64,000 nucleotides of DNA from Spartobacteria bacterium (GTDB taxonomy: Bacteria; Verrucomicrobiota; Kiritimatiellia; RZYC01). The translations under genes were made by a program, and so were the position numbers. Below are positions 54,110-63,497 of the stretch, piece by piece. The first letter of the stretch is position 1; each line of letters opens with the position of its first letter. The notes below the pieces were generated by a model. The model did not search any database, was not told where the DNA came from, and saw only the letters and a list, made by a program, of their open reading frames with translations. Where the stretch lies: contig RZYC01000005.1 in NCBI GenBank assembly GCA_009930475.1, positions 1 through 64,000 on the forward strand, written 5' to 3'.

Positions 54110-54851
54110 GCAAGTGAAAGAGTCTGTAATAAGTGAAAACAAGGTCGCGACCATCTATGGAAGCCCCGGCATTCACCCCCGTTTTGTCTGGCTTGTTCGG
54201 TACTTCCTTCCGCTGATACCCATCCTTTTTGCCTGCGGATACTGCATTCGCGCACTGTTTCCGCTGCCGGCAATGAGTTCCAGCACGGCCGGCACAGTGC
54301 TGCTCATTATGTGCGGCGGGTTTTGGTTCCTGATGCGCAAGGCGAACAATGCCTACACCGGCTTTGTAAAAGGAGCCCGAGGCGAAGAACGCACCGCGCA
54401 AACCTTGCGGCTGCTCTCTCATGATTTCACCGTATTCCACGGAGTTAATGTAACCGGCGGAAAAAATGACGTGGATCACCTCGTCATCGGTCCCACGGGC
54501 GTGCTGGTCATTGAAACCAAAAACTGGAGCGGCGAAATTAAGGTGGAACAGCAGGAGATTCTCTACAACGGGATGAAGCCCAGCCGTCCGCCGCTGGATC
54601 AGGTAAAAAAGGCGGCACAACAAGTGGCGGCGATGCTCGGCACAGACGACGGCTTGGATGTCACACCTGTTTTGTGTTTCATATCTGGAGAACATGCGGT
54701 CAAAACCGCCGGCGTATCGGGAGTTATTATCACATCGCCGGAACATCTTCTTGATGTGGTGCGGCAGAACAGTGTGGTGTCCGTGAATCCGGATCAGACC
54801 CTGAAACTCATTGAAAAAGTAAAGCAATGCATGGAGAAATATCATGACTAA
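54084..54851 (+). CDS. NERD-domain membrane protein
   Basis: A 255-residue protein. Two TM helices (about 40-60 and 70-90) are followed by a NERD (nuclease-related) domain (about 100-215): GARGEERTAQTLRLL, GGKNDVDHLVIGPTGVLVIETKNWSGEI. The acidic Glu-Asp-Glu-x-Lys residues of the PD-(D/E)xK fold are present. Function of NERD proteins is unsettled. Both ATG 54084 (GGAGG 8 nt before) and GTG 54114 (GGAGG before) have good sites. It overlaps hydE and the DJ-1 gene. Confidence 0.85.
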   Translation: MRTQRRRNEQVKESVISENKVATIYGSPGIHPRFVWLVRYFLPLIPILFACGYCIRALFPLPAMSSSTAGTVLLIMCGGFWFLMRKANNAYTGFVKGARGEERTAQTLRLLSHDFTVFHGVNVTGGKNDVDHLVIGPTGVLVIETKNWSGEIKVEQQEILYNGMKPSRPPLDQVKKAAQQVAAMLGTDDGLDVTPVLCFISGEHAVKTAGVSGVIITSPEHLLDVVRQNSVVSVNPDQTLKLIEKVKQCMEKYHD

Positions 54852-55389
54852 ATGTGCAATTATCCTGGAAGACGGCGTGGAAGAAATGGAAGCCGTCATA
54901 GTGATCGATCTGCTTCGAAGAAGCGGAATAGACGTTCTGATGGTGGGTGGCTCTGCAATGAAGGTAACGACCGCGCACGATATAACAATGGAATGCGATC
55001 TCCTCTATGAGGAGGTCGACTGGGCAGCCGTCGATGGAGTCATCTTACCCGGAGGCGGAGGCGGCACGGATCGCCTGCTGTCACATCCGGATGTGACAGG
55101 CCTGGTGCAGCGTTTTGCATCAGAGGGCAAACTTGTCGCCGCTGTCTGCGCCGCACCAATGGTTCTGTATCAGGCAGGATTGCTCACCCGGCATCCGTTC
55201 ACATGTTATCCCGGCGTGGAGCAAAACATGGATGGAGTAGCACGAAGTGAAAAACATGTTGTTAAAAATGGAAATATAATCACGAGCCAGGGACCGGGAA
55301 CAACAAGTGAATTTGCACTGTCTATCGTGGAATACTTTGCAGGTAAAGAGATTGCACAAAATATAGCAGAGCAGACTCTTTTTTCATAA
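54844..55389 (+). CDS. DJ-1/PfpI-family protein
   Basis: A 181-residue DJ-1-like protein with the conserved Glu in DGVEEMEA, GGGGGTDRL, the nucleophile Cys in AVCAAPMVL, and CYPGVEQNM, TSQGPGTTSEFAL. Suggested activities in the family are glyoxalase/deglycase-like or redox chaperone; none can be chosen. It overlaps the NERD gene by 8 bp. Confidence 0.9.
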   Translation: MTKCAIILEDGVEEMEAVIVIDLLRRSGIDVLMVGGSAMKVTTAHDITMECDLLYEEVDWAAVDGVILPGGGGGTDRLLSHPDVTGLVQRFASEGKLVAAVCAAPMVLYQAGLLTRHPFTCYPGVEQNMDGVARSEKHVVKNGNIITSQGPGTTSEFALSIVEYFAGKEIAQNIAEQTLFS

Positions 55390-55504
55390 AATGCCTTAAT
55401 TGGTAAATGCTTGAGAAAACGCTTGTTTTTAAGCCGAATATTCGCAAAATCATTACCTTGTTGATAGCAGTATCGTAAGAGTTTAGATTAAAAGGAGGTT
55501 CACT

Positions 55505-55780
55505 ATGGCTATGACTAAATCTGAAATTTTGGCATCTTTGGCTGAAACCACAGAATTGACCAAAAAAGACGTATCGAAAGTGCTCGAAGCCCTGAATAAC
55601 TTGGTGTACAGCGAAGCAGTCAATGAATTGACCGTTCCGGGTCTAGGTAAATTTGTTGTAACTGAACGCGCCGCTCGTAAGGGTCGTAATCCTTCCACGG
55701 GTGCTGAGATTGAAATCGCAGCGAAAAAACTGGTCAAATTTAAAGTGGCTAAAGCCTGCCAGGACGCCGTCTGCGGGTAA
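55505..55780 (+). CDS. HU-family DNA-binding protein
   Basis: A 91-residue histone-like protein with helix pair MTKSEILASLAETTELTKKDV, beta arm VPGLGKFVVTERAARKGRNPSTGAEIEIAAKK and C-terminal VKFKVAKACQDAV. The RNP(x)TG motif that intercalates DNA is present. It would compact and bend DNA. AAAGGAGG lies 6 nt before the ATG and a strong terminator follows the stop, so it is a single-gene unit. Confidence 0.95.
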   Translation: MAMTKSEILASLAETTELTKKDVSKVLEALNNLVYSEAVNELTVPGLGKFVVTERAARKGRNPSTGAEIEIAAKKLVKFKVAKACQDAVCG

Positions 55781-55803
55781 TATTCTGCGGGTGATACTTT
55801 TTC

Positions 55804-55829
55804 AAAGACAGGTTCGCCTGTCTTTTTTT
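55804..55829 (+). terminator. Rho-independent terminator after HU
   Basis: A perfect 9-bp stem AAAGACAGG / CCTGTCTTT with a TTCG loop (55813-55816), running into seven T's. Confidence 0.95.
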
Positions 55830-55861
55830 ATGCCTTGATATCTTCATCCGCAGGGTACAGC

Positions 55862-55886
55862 AAAAGTTCCAATCATTGGAACTTTT
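55862..55886. repeat. 25-bp palindromic repeat, copy 2
   Basis: A perfect inverted repeat of 12-bp arms around one C, left arm AAAAGTTCCAAT and right arm ATTGGAACTTTT. Copy 3 lies 42 bp on (55904-55928); a partial copy is at 19471-19490. Confidence 0.95.
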
Positions 55887-55903
55887 CAACACACTGCCTC
55901 ACA

Positions 55904-55928
55904 AAAAGTTCCAATCATTGGAACTTTT
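55904..55928. repeat. 25-bp palindromic repeat, copy 3, overlapping a gene end
   Basis: Identical to copy 2 over all 25 bases. On the minus strand it encodes the last residues (EKFQ) and the TGA of the GT-C gene ending at 55915, so the repeat supplies the stop codon. Confidence 0.95.
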
Positions 55929-58530
55929 CAAAAACAGGGATATCAAGCAGGTAAACGGCACCAAATCCGGCGATGAATGCGTCGGCATCCTCTGTTTGTG
56001 GAACGCCCCACCCTAGAAGCGACGTGGCGTTGGCTGAGGCGATGACAGGCCAGATAGTCCATTGCATTTCATTGGAACGCAACGTCTGGGGCTGGGGTAT
56101 ATCATCTATAATGGCTTCCATTATGGGCTGATCGCCCCATTGAGGATGCGGTTCCATGCAGGTGAGCAGTATCTGCGGCCTATTCTGACTCGGCAGCACA
56201 AGGCGACTGCGACGCTGGGCCCAGCGTGTCGTAAAGCCGGGCGCATCGAACAGTGATCGAACACATCCTTTTTTGGGCCGCCACGGCTTGATTTCTCCGT
56301 GTTCGAACAAACGGGCACCCATGGCCAACGCGACGGATCCGTCAGCTGTCAGAGCTAGGGGCTGTATACCTTCTGATTCTGCCTGTACCGATGAAATGGC
56401 GACATACCATCCATCGTTTAACGGGTATACTTCATCAACTGGCCGGCCGTTTATCTTCAGGCTTTTCAGGGCATTCCCTTGATCTGCGGCATGTTGAAAG
56501 AGAACCATAATATCCGCAGCGGGGTTCGTCGTGGCCATGGCACCGAATCGAACGGCGTCGGACGTGAGCTGATACCCGGTAAACGTCAAATGATGGGGAT
56601 GCTGGGCATATTCATACCCGCGAACCCCCATGTTCCCTGAATCAAAGAGGATTTTCACGGGGGCGTCCTGCGGGATATGAGACGATGAATCCGATTTGAG
56701 ATGCATTTCATAGACATAGACATCGATCTGCCAGGGTTTGCGCACCGTGGGCGTTGTGCGAGGCGCCTTTTCCAGATATTTCACCCTGCGTGTCACCTTT
56801 TTTACCTTGGTAAAATCAAAATAAGGACTGATCGGCACGTTTGAAAATGGAGTGACAAAAAAGGCGGGGCGCTGGGGATTTTTTTCCATCAGTTCCGACC
56901 AGGTTTTTTCGGCCTGGCCATAGTCGTCATGCTGTTCATTATCCAGTGGAAGCGCATCAATCCCCCACAGCATCTCCAGCGGGGCGATGAATCGGGAGTA
57001 TTCGCCCAGCACCATGCCGTTGGACGGGATGAGCTGCGCGACGTCATCGAATAAGGAAACCAGTCCTTTATACTCTTTGGTTTCGATGAGTTTGGTGCGT
57101 CCATGAATCATGAGATAAGCAATGACTGCCAAAGCGACCGGCAGGTAGATTTTTCCCCGGATACGACGCCATGTGGCAGCTGTAACCACGGCCGTCAAAC
57201 ATACAACGGCAAACGGAAGAAGCATCACTGTCTGGTACCGCGTTTCAAAGAAATCCGTCATGTTGCCCACCAGACAAACGGCGGGAAAGGTGCAGAGGAG
57301 GAAAAACAAGCGACGAAATCGTCCTGTTGGCCGGACACAAAGCAATACCAATCCCAAACAGGACAACAGCGCCGCCCCTCGCGACATGACGCGAATAAAG
57401 CACACGAGATCAGTGCGATATAAATAAGCAAACAAACCGGTCGGTCGCACTAAATCAACTGTTTTTGATGCGTGAACATAGATGAGCACCAGCCATGTCA
57501 AACAAATCAATGCCATGGCGACACCAATCCAGCGGCCCTGTCGTTCGATCCGCATCCGACAGGAAGCGATACGTCCGCTTAAAAGTGCGATGACCCCGGT
57601 GACGGTCAAAAACAAAAGCGGGGCCCAGAGAAAAAGAGACTGAAACGGTGCCAGAAAGCGACGCAGTCCATAGGTATCACACACCGTAAACACCTGCACC
57701 GCGAACAATGCAAAAAGCAGCATGACCACGGGATGATAAAGCAGTAATCGCTTCCCGGGGATCATCATGATCGTGACAAGCATCATGATCGCCGTTGCCA
57801 GAGCAGTTATCCATGCGGTGATGTGGAAAAACGGAGCCAGACCCATGCACAGAGCCGCAAGAACAACATCCACGGCCCGCCCCTTTTCGCCAAGACTCCG
57901 CACCGCAAGAAGCAGACCCGCAATCAACAAAAACGAAGCGGCAAATTCCGGACGGGTAAAGCGGGCATGCCACACTATCAATGGGGTGATCGTATAGATA
58001 AACCCACATACAAGACCCGCAAATGGATGGGGAAACAGTTGCCGTCCAAGGCAATACATCAAAAGCGTCAACCCGAGCACCATCAATGGCCCTACATACA
58101 GCACACCTGACGCCCCGCCCCAGCGGACAAAAGGACTGCATACTACGCTGAATGCCGGTTGGAACCAGGGCTGTACGATCGCTAAGTCATCTGGATCCAA
58201 ACACATGCATTGGTATTTCGACGGATAATGCTTCATGGTGAAAAAAGGAGACCGCTCCGATGGCGGCACCTGACTCAACAGCGGATCGGTGTAACGAAAG
58301 GACTGATATTTGGCAAAGGAACCCGCCATATTGATATAGGCACCGGTATCCTGCCCTCCCCATATTTCCTGATGGGGACGAAAGAAAAGCGCAGCTGAAA
58401 CGAAAATAAGCACCACCAGGCCCAGTTTCTCCCCATAAAACAATGGACGCTCCTTCAGACTCCGGCCAAACAAATACGCCAGAACAATCCCCATAAACAG
58501 CCATAAAACAATTCCTGCACCAACGAACAT
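55915..58530 (-). CDS. Large GT-C-type membrane protein
   Basis: An 871-residue integral membrane protein. About 12 TM helices fill residues 1-500; a Asp-containing loop after TM2 (IWGGQDTGAYINMAGSFAKYQ) matches the GT-C/PMT catalytic loop. A C-terminal soluble part (about 510-871) holds a beta-rich region (KILFDSGNMGVRGYEYAQHP). It likely transfers a sugar from a polyprenyl-phosphate donor in the periplasm; sugar and acceptor are unknown. GAGG lies about 11 nt before the ATG. The gene ends inside palindromic repeat copy 3. The next gene upstream (58581-60137) has a 23-bp duplication at its end. Confidence 0.75.
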   Translation of the reverse strand: MFVGAGIVLWLFMGIVLAYLFGRSLKERPLFYGEKLGLVVLIFVSAALFFRPHQEIWGGQDTGAYINMAGSFAKYQSFRYTDPLLSQVPPSERSPFFTMKHYPSKYQCMCLDPDDLAIVQPWFQPAFSVVCSPFVRWGGASGVLYVGPLMVLGLTLLMYCLGRQLFPHPFAGLVCGFIYTITPLIVWHARFTRPEFAASFLLIAGLLLAVRSLGEKGRAVDVVLAALCMGLAPFFHITAWITALATAIMMLVTIMMIPGKRLLLYHPVVMLLFALFAVQVFTVCDTYGLRRFLAPFQSLFLWAPLLFLTVTGVIALLSGRIASCRMRIERQGRWIGVAMALICLTWLVLIYVHASKTVDLVRPTGLFAYLYRTDLVCFIRVMSRGAALLSCLGLVLLCVRPTGRFRRLFFLLCTFPAVCLVGNMTDFFETRYQTVMLLPFAVVCLTAVVTAATWRRIRGKIYLPVALAVIAYLMIHGRTKLIETKEYKGLVSLFDDVAQLIPSNGMVLGEYSRFIAPLEMLWGIDALPLDNEQHDDYGQAEKTWSELMEKNPQRPAFFVTPFSNVPISPYFDFTKVKKVTRRVKYLEKAPRTTPTVRKPWQIDVYVYEMHLKSDSSSHIPQDAPVKILFDSGNMGVRGYEYAQHPHHLTFTGYQLTSDAVRFGAMATTNPAADIMVLFQHAADQGNALKSLKINGRPVDEVYPLNDGWYVAISSVQAESEGIQPLALTADGSVALAMGARLFEHGEIKPWRPKKGCVRSLFDAPGFTTRWAQRRSRLVLPSQNRPQILLTCMEPHPQWGDQPIMEAIIDDIPQPQTLRSNEMQWTIWPVIASANATSLLGWGVPQTEDADAFIAGFGAVYLLDIPVFEKFQ

Positions 58531-58545
58531 AAATAAAGACCTCAG

Positions 58546-58591
58546 CGTTTGCGTAAGTTAATAATAAACGTTTGCGTAAGTTAATAATAAA
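58546..58591. repeat. Tandem duplication of 23 bp
   Basis: Two perfect copies (58546-58568 and 58569-58591) of a unit starting CGTTTGCGTAAGTTAATAA. The second copy holds the last codons and TAA of the membrane glycosyltransferase at 58581; the first repeats that end in the gap before the next gene. Confidence 0.9.
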
Positions 58592-60137
58592 GGAGCTCAT
58601 TGATTTTTATCACCTGATTATCCGACAGGATCGCGGGCGGCAGTGGTGGATGGTCAAACGCCGCACACGTTATCCCCTTTTGCTTCAGTTCCATCATTTG
58701 TTCCACCGACGGGACAAAAGAATAGGCTGTGAAATCCGTGTAAAACATCGCATCAATATGGTTATAACCGCCACAATTAAAAAGGACCGTATCAGAGGGA
58801 AGGGAATCTTTCAAAAGGGCATACACCTCAAGATTGTGTTCCTTATTTATACGATAGCTGTTTTCTGAATTACCATCGGCATGATATCTGGCAAAATGAC
58901 GCAAATGAACAGACTTCCATCCAACCAGACTCATCATCAATAGAATCAGCACCATCGCAGTGGATGGAGAGCACCTCTTTTTAATCAATTGCAATCCTGA
59001 GGTCAGAAGATAACCAAGAGCAAGATACATCAGACTACAAACAATATAACAGAAACCGGACATTTTGGTTTTAACGAAAAAAGAAAAGAACACATACACA
59101 ACCCCGATGCAGAAACCACCTGCCACAGCTAGGCCCCGATTACGAAGTTTAATTAAAAACAATATCAGTGCCGGAATAATGAGATAATAAGCCACTCGGC
59201 CATACTGCTCTTTGAACATATCAAAATGGAACCAGATGGTTCCCGTGTGACCATCCAGCGCGTGCTGCACATGCATTGTATAATACTCACGAACAAAAGC
59301 GTATTCCGCCGGATAGGTTTTCATCGCATAAATTTGCCACGGCAGAAAAACGAACAGTCCAAAAAAGAAAGATAGCACGATCTTCAGATAGGCCGACGGT
59401 TTAGTTCGTTCTTGCGCATCACAGAGCACGGCGATACCCCACCCTCCAAAAATCAAAAATCCTGTCAGCCATTTTGTCAGAGCCGCAGCACCGGCAGTCA
59501 CACCCAGGGGAATCAGCCATACCCACTTCTTAGATGTCCAGTATTCGAAAAAACACCAGATAGAAAGAGTAACAAAGAAAACAAAGGCAATATCATTGTG
59601 ATCCAGATTGATGAAACCCGTGAGCAAAAGAAGTGAATACAATGATACCGAATACAAAAAGGCCGCCGCATAGGCCACAGCTCGATTCGCACAGATCAGC
59701 CCCATGCGATAGATGATCGGTATCAGCAGACTGCTCATCAGCAGACTAGGTATGCGTAATGCCATCTCATTTATCCCAAAAACCTTATATGACAGGGCAA
59801 TAATCCAAAGAAACAAAGGCGGGTTGTGAAGCCAAACATGGTTGGACGTCCAATCGGTATAATCAAAGGCCAGCACCGGATTCTTAATCAACATAGGAAC
59901 GAAGGGATGCTCCAACATGTTTTTGGCCACCAATGCATGAAATCGTTCATCCCATTCATTAATAAACGGATCAAATGAAATGACAGCCACTCGCAAAAGG
60001 AGTCCTCCCAGAGTCAAAAACAGCAATGCGAGTCCATCGCGCTGTCTCATGTAGCTCCAGCCGCTCATTAATATCATTAGAGCGGCAAAAACAAATTCAA
60101 CCTGTTGACCAACTGTAAAATTTTGAAATATCGACAT
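58581..60137 (-). CDS. GT39/GT83-type membrane glycosyltransferase
   Basis: A 518-residue GT-C protein with about 11 TM helices. The catalytic loop FINEWDERFHALVAKNM (Asp-Glu) and 'VWLHNPPLFLWIIALSYKVFGINEMALRIPSLLMS' are typical of ArnT/PMT-like enzymes that use undecaprenyl- or dolichyl-phosphate sugars. The C-terminal part (about 430-518) is a small periplasmic domain. AAGGATATG precedes the ATG. It probably decorates lipid A, glycans or proteins on the outer face of the inner membrane. Confidence 0.85.
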   Translation of the reverse strand: MSIFQNFTVGQQVEFVFAALMILMSGWSYMRQRDGLALLFLTLGGLLLRVAVISFDPFINEWDERFHALVAKNMLEHPFVPMLIKNPVLAFDYTDWTSNHVWLHNPPLFLWIIALSYKVFGINEMALRIPSLLMSSLLIPIIYRMGLICANRAVAYAAAFLYSVSLYSLLLLTGFINLDHNDIAFVFFVTLSIWCFFEYWTSKKWVWLIPLGVTAGAAALTKWLTGFLIFGGWGIAVLCDAQERTKPSAYLKIVLSFFFGLFVFLPWQIYAMKTYPAEYAFVREYYTMHVQHALDGHTGTIWFHFDMFKEQYGRVAYYLIIPALILFLIKLRNRGLAVAGGFCIGVVYVFFSFFVKTKMSGFCYIVCSLMYLALGYLLTSGLQLIKKRCSPSTAMVLILLMMSLVGWKSVHLRHFARYHADGNSENSYRINKEHNLEVYALLKDSLPSDTVLFNCGGYNHIDAMFYTDFTAYSFVPSVEQMMELKQKGITCAAFDHPPLPPAILSDNQVIKINELLYY

Positions 60138-60410
60138 TCAGAATCATATCCTTATATGAGCTTAGCAAACGACTATAACCAATTATATCGCAATGATCCG
60201 CAGCTACTTATGGCTCAATTTGTAAAAATCAAAGCGACGGAACCGGACGTATGAATAAACATGGAGGGATTTGTAAAGAGATGCAAAAGGAAAATCAAGG
60301 TATGTATCTCCGATTTAGACGTTGTAATTTAAAATCAGTTTACCTAACCTGCATGCCTGTTTCTATTATGTTTTCTATTAGCACAACCCGATAACACACG
60401 TAAGCATTGT

Positions 60411-62792
60411 ATGAAAAAGGCGTTTTCTTCTATAATCCAGGCACTTCAATTATGGCCCGCATGCATGTTTAATGCGGTTGGATTCAGCCTTTTTTATATA
60501 TTTTATGCCCATCCCCAGCCATTAAACAGCTTTCGCATTCTTCAGTCGTCGAAATGGCGGCTCATATCGCAGCTGAAGAGTTTCGTTTTTATCGAATGCA
60601 TACAAGTCGTTGCCTGTGTGCTTTTGATGCAGTTTATTGTACATGCGCTGTGTTTCTTTTTTCGTCGCAGCGACTCGCCTCCCCGCGTCTTTTCCGCGTT
60701 TACCATCGGGCGACTGGGCTTTATCGTACTCTTGTTTCCCTGGCTCCCTGCGGGCATCGATGAAACCATGGCGATTCGCTCACTAGCCTTCTGTCTCGGA
60801 TTTGGTTTTGTTACCCTTCTCATCGGTGAGATGGCCGACCATCCAGCCCTGCGACGCCGGCAAAATATCAACAACATGCCGGCATTTATCACGAAGCATC
60901 TGTCCTTATGTATCATCGCGTTGTCACTGCTCATCAACCTGATTCCATTTTTCAAACTCAATACGACAATTGATGGATTCCGCGATTACCTGCTTACCGG
61001 AGATCAACCTTTCTATCTGCATATTTCTGAAAGTATTGTAAAAGATGGTGACATTGATTTATCAAACAATCTGCTCCCCGTCGGCGTCTATCACGAAGTG
61101 CTGAATCCGCCTCCCCATACGGTTGATCGCCATAATCCATCCATGGATCATGCGAGCGCACAATATAAGAAGCTGCTGGAACGCAATGGTTCAGGGGTCT
61201 ATTCAACACACCGCTGCGGCACCTCGCTTTTTGTAGCTCCATTTTATGCACTGGGATCGCTGGTGGAAGGCGGTCAGCGACCTGCTGTCATGCTTATTCT
61301 ATTCTTCATCGTTGCACTGGGATACCGTGAAATCGCACTGCTGGGCATATCACTGGGTGTCCCTGCCACGGCCTGCTTTGTTTTCACTGGACTCGCCATG
61401 TTAACCGTTCCGGCGGTGACCAATTCCAGTGCCATTTATCCAGAAACGCTCATGTTTTTCATTGTACCTCGCTGTGTTCGACTGCTGATGGAACAGCGTG
61501 ACACATGGAAATCCCAGTTGGAGATGGGACTCTGGTGTGCCTTTTCGCCTTGGCTTCAGGATAAATACATGATGTGGCTGGCACCCCTTTTTATCTGTCA
61601 CATGTGGCTGTCACTGCGAAAGAAATCACCCCGCGTTCTCATCGCATGCCTACCCATTGCGCTGTCAGGATGTCTGATTATTATCCGCAACCTGTTCCTA
61701 TATGATCAAATGCTGCCACGCAGCGGACCGCTGGGAACCTTTTTATCTCCTGTGGAGGCGTTGCAGTCCGGCCTGTCAGGACTTTGGTTTGACTGGGGGT
61801 ACGGACTGATTTCACTGGTGCCGGTCACCATCCTGTGGCTCGCAGGAGTGATCATCATGTTCCGGCGGGCCGTCTCTCGACAGGACAAATGGATTGCTGC
61901 CGCCATATTTTTATCCTTCTTGAGCGCCTACCTGGTCATAGGTTCCTGGTATTGCTGGCACGGCGGATTCGCCCCTCCCAACCGATTTAGTTTCTCTTTT
62001 TACCCGCTGATCCTGCTGTGGAGCATTGTCGCCTCGCATGCTTATTGGAAAAAGGGATGCCACTGGGTGGGTACCCTTTGGCTGCTTACCGTCTTGTACG
62101 GACTGTTCTCGCTGCTCTATCCAGAATATTGGTATTCGCGCAACCACCCGGCTTATGAAGTAGCAAAGACCCTGTTCTCTGATGTATTTATCACCCGCTA
62201 CCCTCCGCTGGAAAACGACAGCTTTGCACAGAACATCATTGTTTCTTTCTGGGGGCTGGGAGTCTTTCTATTCTTGGCACTGATTCCCTATTTGTCCCGA
62301 TTCCTGCGCAAAACAGGCTATGCACTATTGTTTCTGAGTATTTTATGCCTGAATGACCACCCCTGTCCCATACAGAAAAGCTATGCGGAAACCGATATTA
62401 TTACGGATATCGGGGTTATCCATGATGCGGCTATTTGCTGCGATGATGGGTCATGTGTCTTTGAGTGTGACTTTATCCCATTTTGCCTTGAAAAGGATTT
62501 ATATCAATACGCCGTATCCATTCATCTGCAGGATAAAAACAGGCAACCCGCAGGTCAGGCCGACTTTGACCTCGGCCTGGCCTTTCAGTCCTGGCTGAAG
62601 AATCGCGAGGAAAATCGCAGGATATTCGACCAACAAGGCCGCTTTCATATCACCCGGATCCTGCCTGATACCCAGGCGGAATCGCTGGAGGCGGGACTAT
62701 ACTATCCACTAAGTAAGTGCTCGTTTCAACGGTTCTTCCGATCCTCTGTGACTGTTTTTCCCATCATGGCGACCGATGCCGACAACAAGTAA
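60411..62792 (+). CDS. Large polytopic membrane protein, probable GT-C glycosyltransferase
   Basis: A 793-residue protein with about 14 TM segments. The loop after residue 190 (LLTGDQPFYLHISESIVKDGDIDLSNNL) carries the GD-x-x-x-YL-x-x-x-x-S pattern common to a class of uncharacterised membrane glycosyltransferases. A soluble C-terminal domain (about 655-793) follows the last TM helix. The ribosome site is weak. It diverges from the GT39-like gene with 273 bp between, in which I see no gene. Function is inferred from layout only. Confidence 0.65.
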   Translation: MKKAFSSIIQALQLWPACMFNAVGFSLFYIFYAHPQPLNSFRILQSSKWRLISQLKSFVFIECIQVVACVLLMQFIVHALCFFFRRSDSPPRVFSAFTIGRLGFIVLLFPWLPAGIDETMAIRSLAFCLGFGFVTLLIGEMADHPALRRRQNINNMPAFITKHLSLCIIALSLLINLIPFFKLNTTIDGFRDYLLTGDQPFYLHISESIVKDGDIDLSNNLLPVGVYHEVLNPPPHTVDRHNPSMDHASAQYKKLLERNGSGVYSTHRCGTSLFVAPFYALGSLVEGGQRPAVMLILFFIVALGYREIALLGISLGVPATACFVFTGLAMLTVPAVTNSSAIYPETLMFFIVPRCVRLLMEQRDTWKSQLEMGLWCAFSPWLQDKYMMWLAPLFICHMWLSLRKKSPRVLIACLPIALSGCLIIIRNLFLYDQMLPRSGPLGTFLSPVEALQSGLSGLWFDWGYGLISLVPVTILWLAGVIIMFRRAVSRQDKWIAAAIFLSFLSAYLVIGSWYCWHGGFAPPNRFSFSFYPLILLWSIVASHAYWKKGCHWVGTLWLLTVLYGLFSLLYPEYWYSRNHPAYEVAKTLFSDVFITRYPPLENDSFAQNIIVSFWGLGVFLFLALIPYLSRFLRKTGYALLFLSILCLNDHPCPIQKSYAETDIITDIGVIHDAAICCDDGSCVFECDFIPFCLEKDLYQYAVSIHLQDKNRQPAGQADFDLGLAFQSWLKNREENRRIFDQQGRFHITRILPDTQAESLEAGLYYPLSKCSFQRFFRSSVTVFPIMATDADNK

Positions 62793-63001
62793 CCCCCATT
62801 CGTCATTGAGTTGAATAATCGTTATTATTGGCTTTATATCATTATTTTTATTAATTTTCGGTGTTCCCTCGGAATAATAACAATCAAAATGCTACTTTTT
62901 CATCATTAAGCCTTGAATTGCCTAGGGTATTAGACTTAGGTTATCTCGATTCCGAATTACAGGAATGTGATTGTTAAACCAACAACCGGCAGAGGACAGA
63001 A

Positions 63002-63493
63002 TTGAATACTGTAGCAGAAATGGAAGCACAGGAGTCCGTGTTAACTCCGGAAATAATAGAGTTCATAAAAGTCTGGAAATCTAAACCAGGCAATCTGATT
63101 ATGGTACTGCACCGCGTGCAGGAACATTTCGGATATATTTCGCGGGCATCGGCTTTTGAAGTCGCAGACCTGCTTGACGTGCCCGTGGCTAAAATTTATG
63201 GAGTGATTACTTTTTATCATTTCTTTAAAATGGAAAAGCCCGGCAAACACCGCATCGCTGTATGTATGGGAACCGCTTGCTACCTGAAAGGTGCAGAAGG
63301 ACTCATCGGCGAACTGGAAAACCTCCTTGGTACAGGTCTGAACAGCACCACACCAGATGGAGAGTTTACTATCGAAGCCGTCCGTTGTGTCGGCTGTTGC
63401 GGACTCGCCCCTGTTGTCGCAGTTGACGGAAATGTTCACGGCAATTTAAAGCCGGAAGACATGGCCGCAATCGTTGCTAAGTACAGAGGCTGA
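63002..63493 (+). CDS. NuoE/HndA-like [2Fe-2S] subunit (hydrogenase or NADH dehydrogenase)
   Basis: A 163-residue thioredoxin-like ferredoxin. N-terminal helices and VQEHFGYISRASAFEVADLLDV, YGVITFYHFF, then cluster ligands C88 and C93 (CMGTAC) and C129 and C133 (CVGCC), spaced as in NuoE/HydC. It passes electrons between NADH-binding and [FeFe]-hydrogenase subunits. The start is TTG at 63002, with AGAGGA about 6 nt before; the ATG at 63020 lacks such a site. The following HATPase gene makes a bifurcating hydrogenase operon more likely than complex I. Confidence 0.9.
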   Translation: MNTVAEMEAQESVLTPEIIEFIKVWKSKPGNLIMVLHRVQEHFGYISRASAFEVADLLDVPVAKIYGVITFYHFFKMEKPGKHRIAVCMGTACYLKGAEGLIGELENLLGTGLNSTTPDGEFTIEAVRCVGCCGLAPVVAVDGNVHGNLKPEDMAAIVAKYRG

Positions 63494-63497
63494 TACC

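Noticed and set aside
54036-54899. 287-codon minus-strand frame opposite the NERD gene
   Set aside because: Antisense of a well-supported gene; His-rich composition and no family pattern.
55461-55489. TTGATA-17 bp-TAGATT as the HU promoter
   Set aside because: Transcription would begin inside the ribosome binding site, leaving no usable leader.
55862-55928. CRISPR array
   Set aside because: Only two adjacent copies, fully palindromic, with a 17-bp gap and no cas genes.
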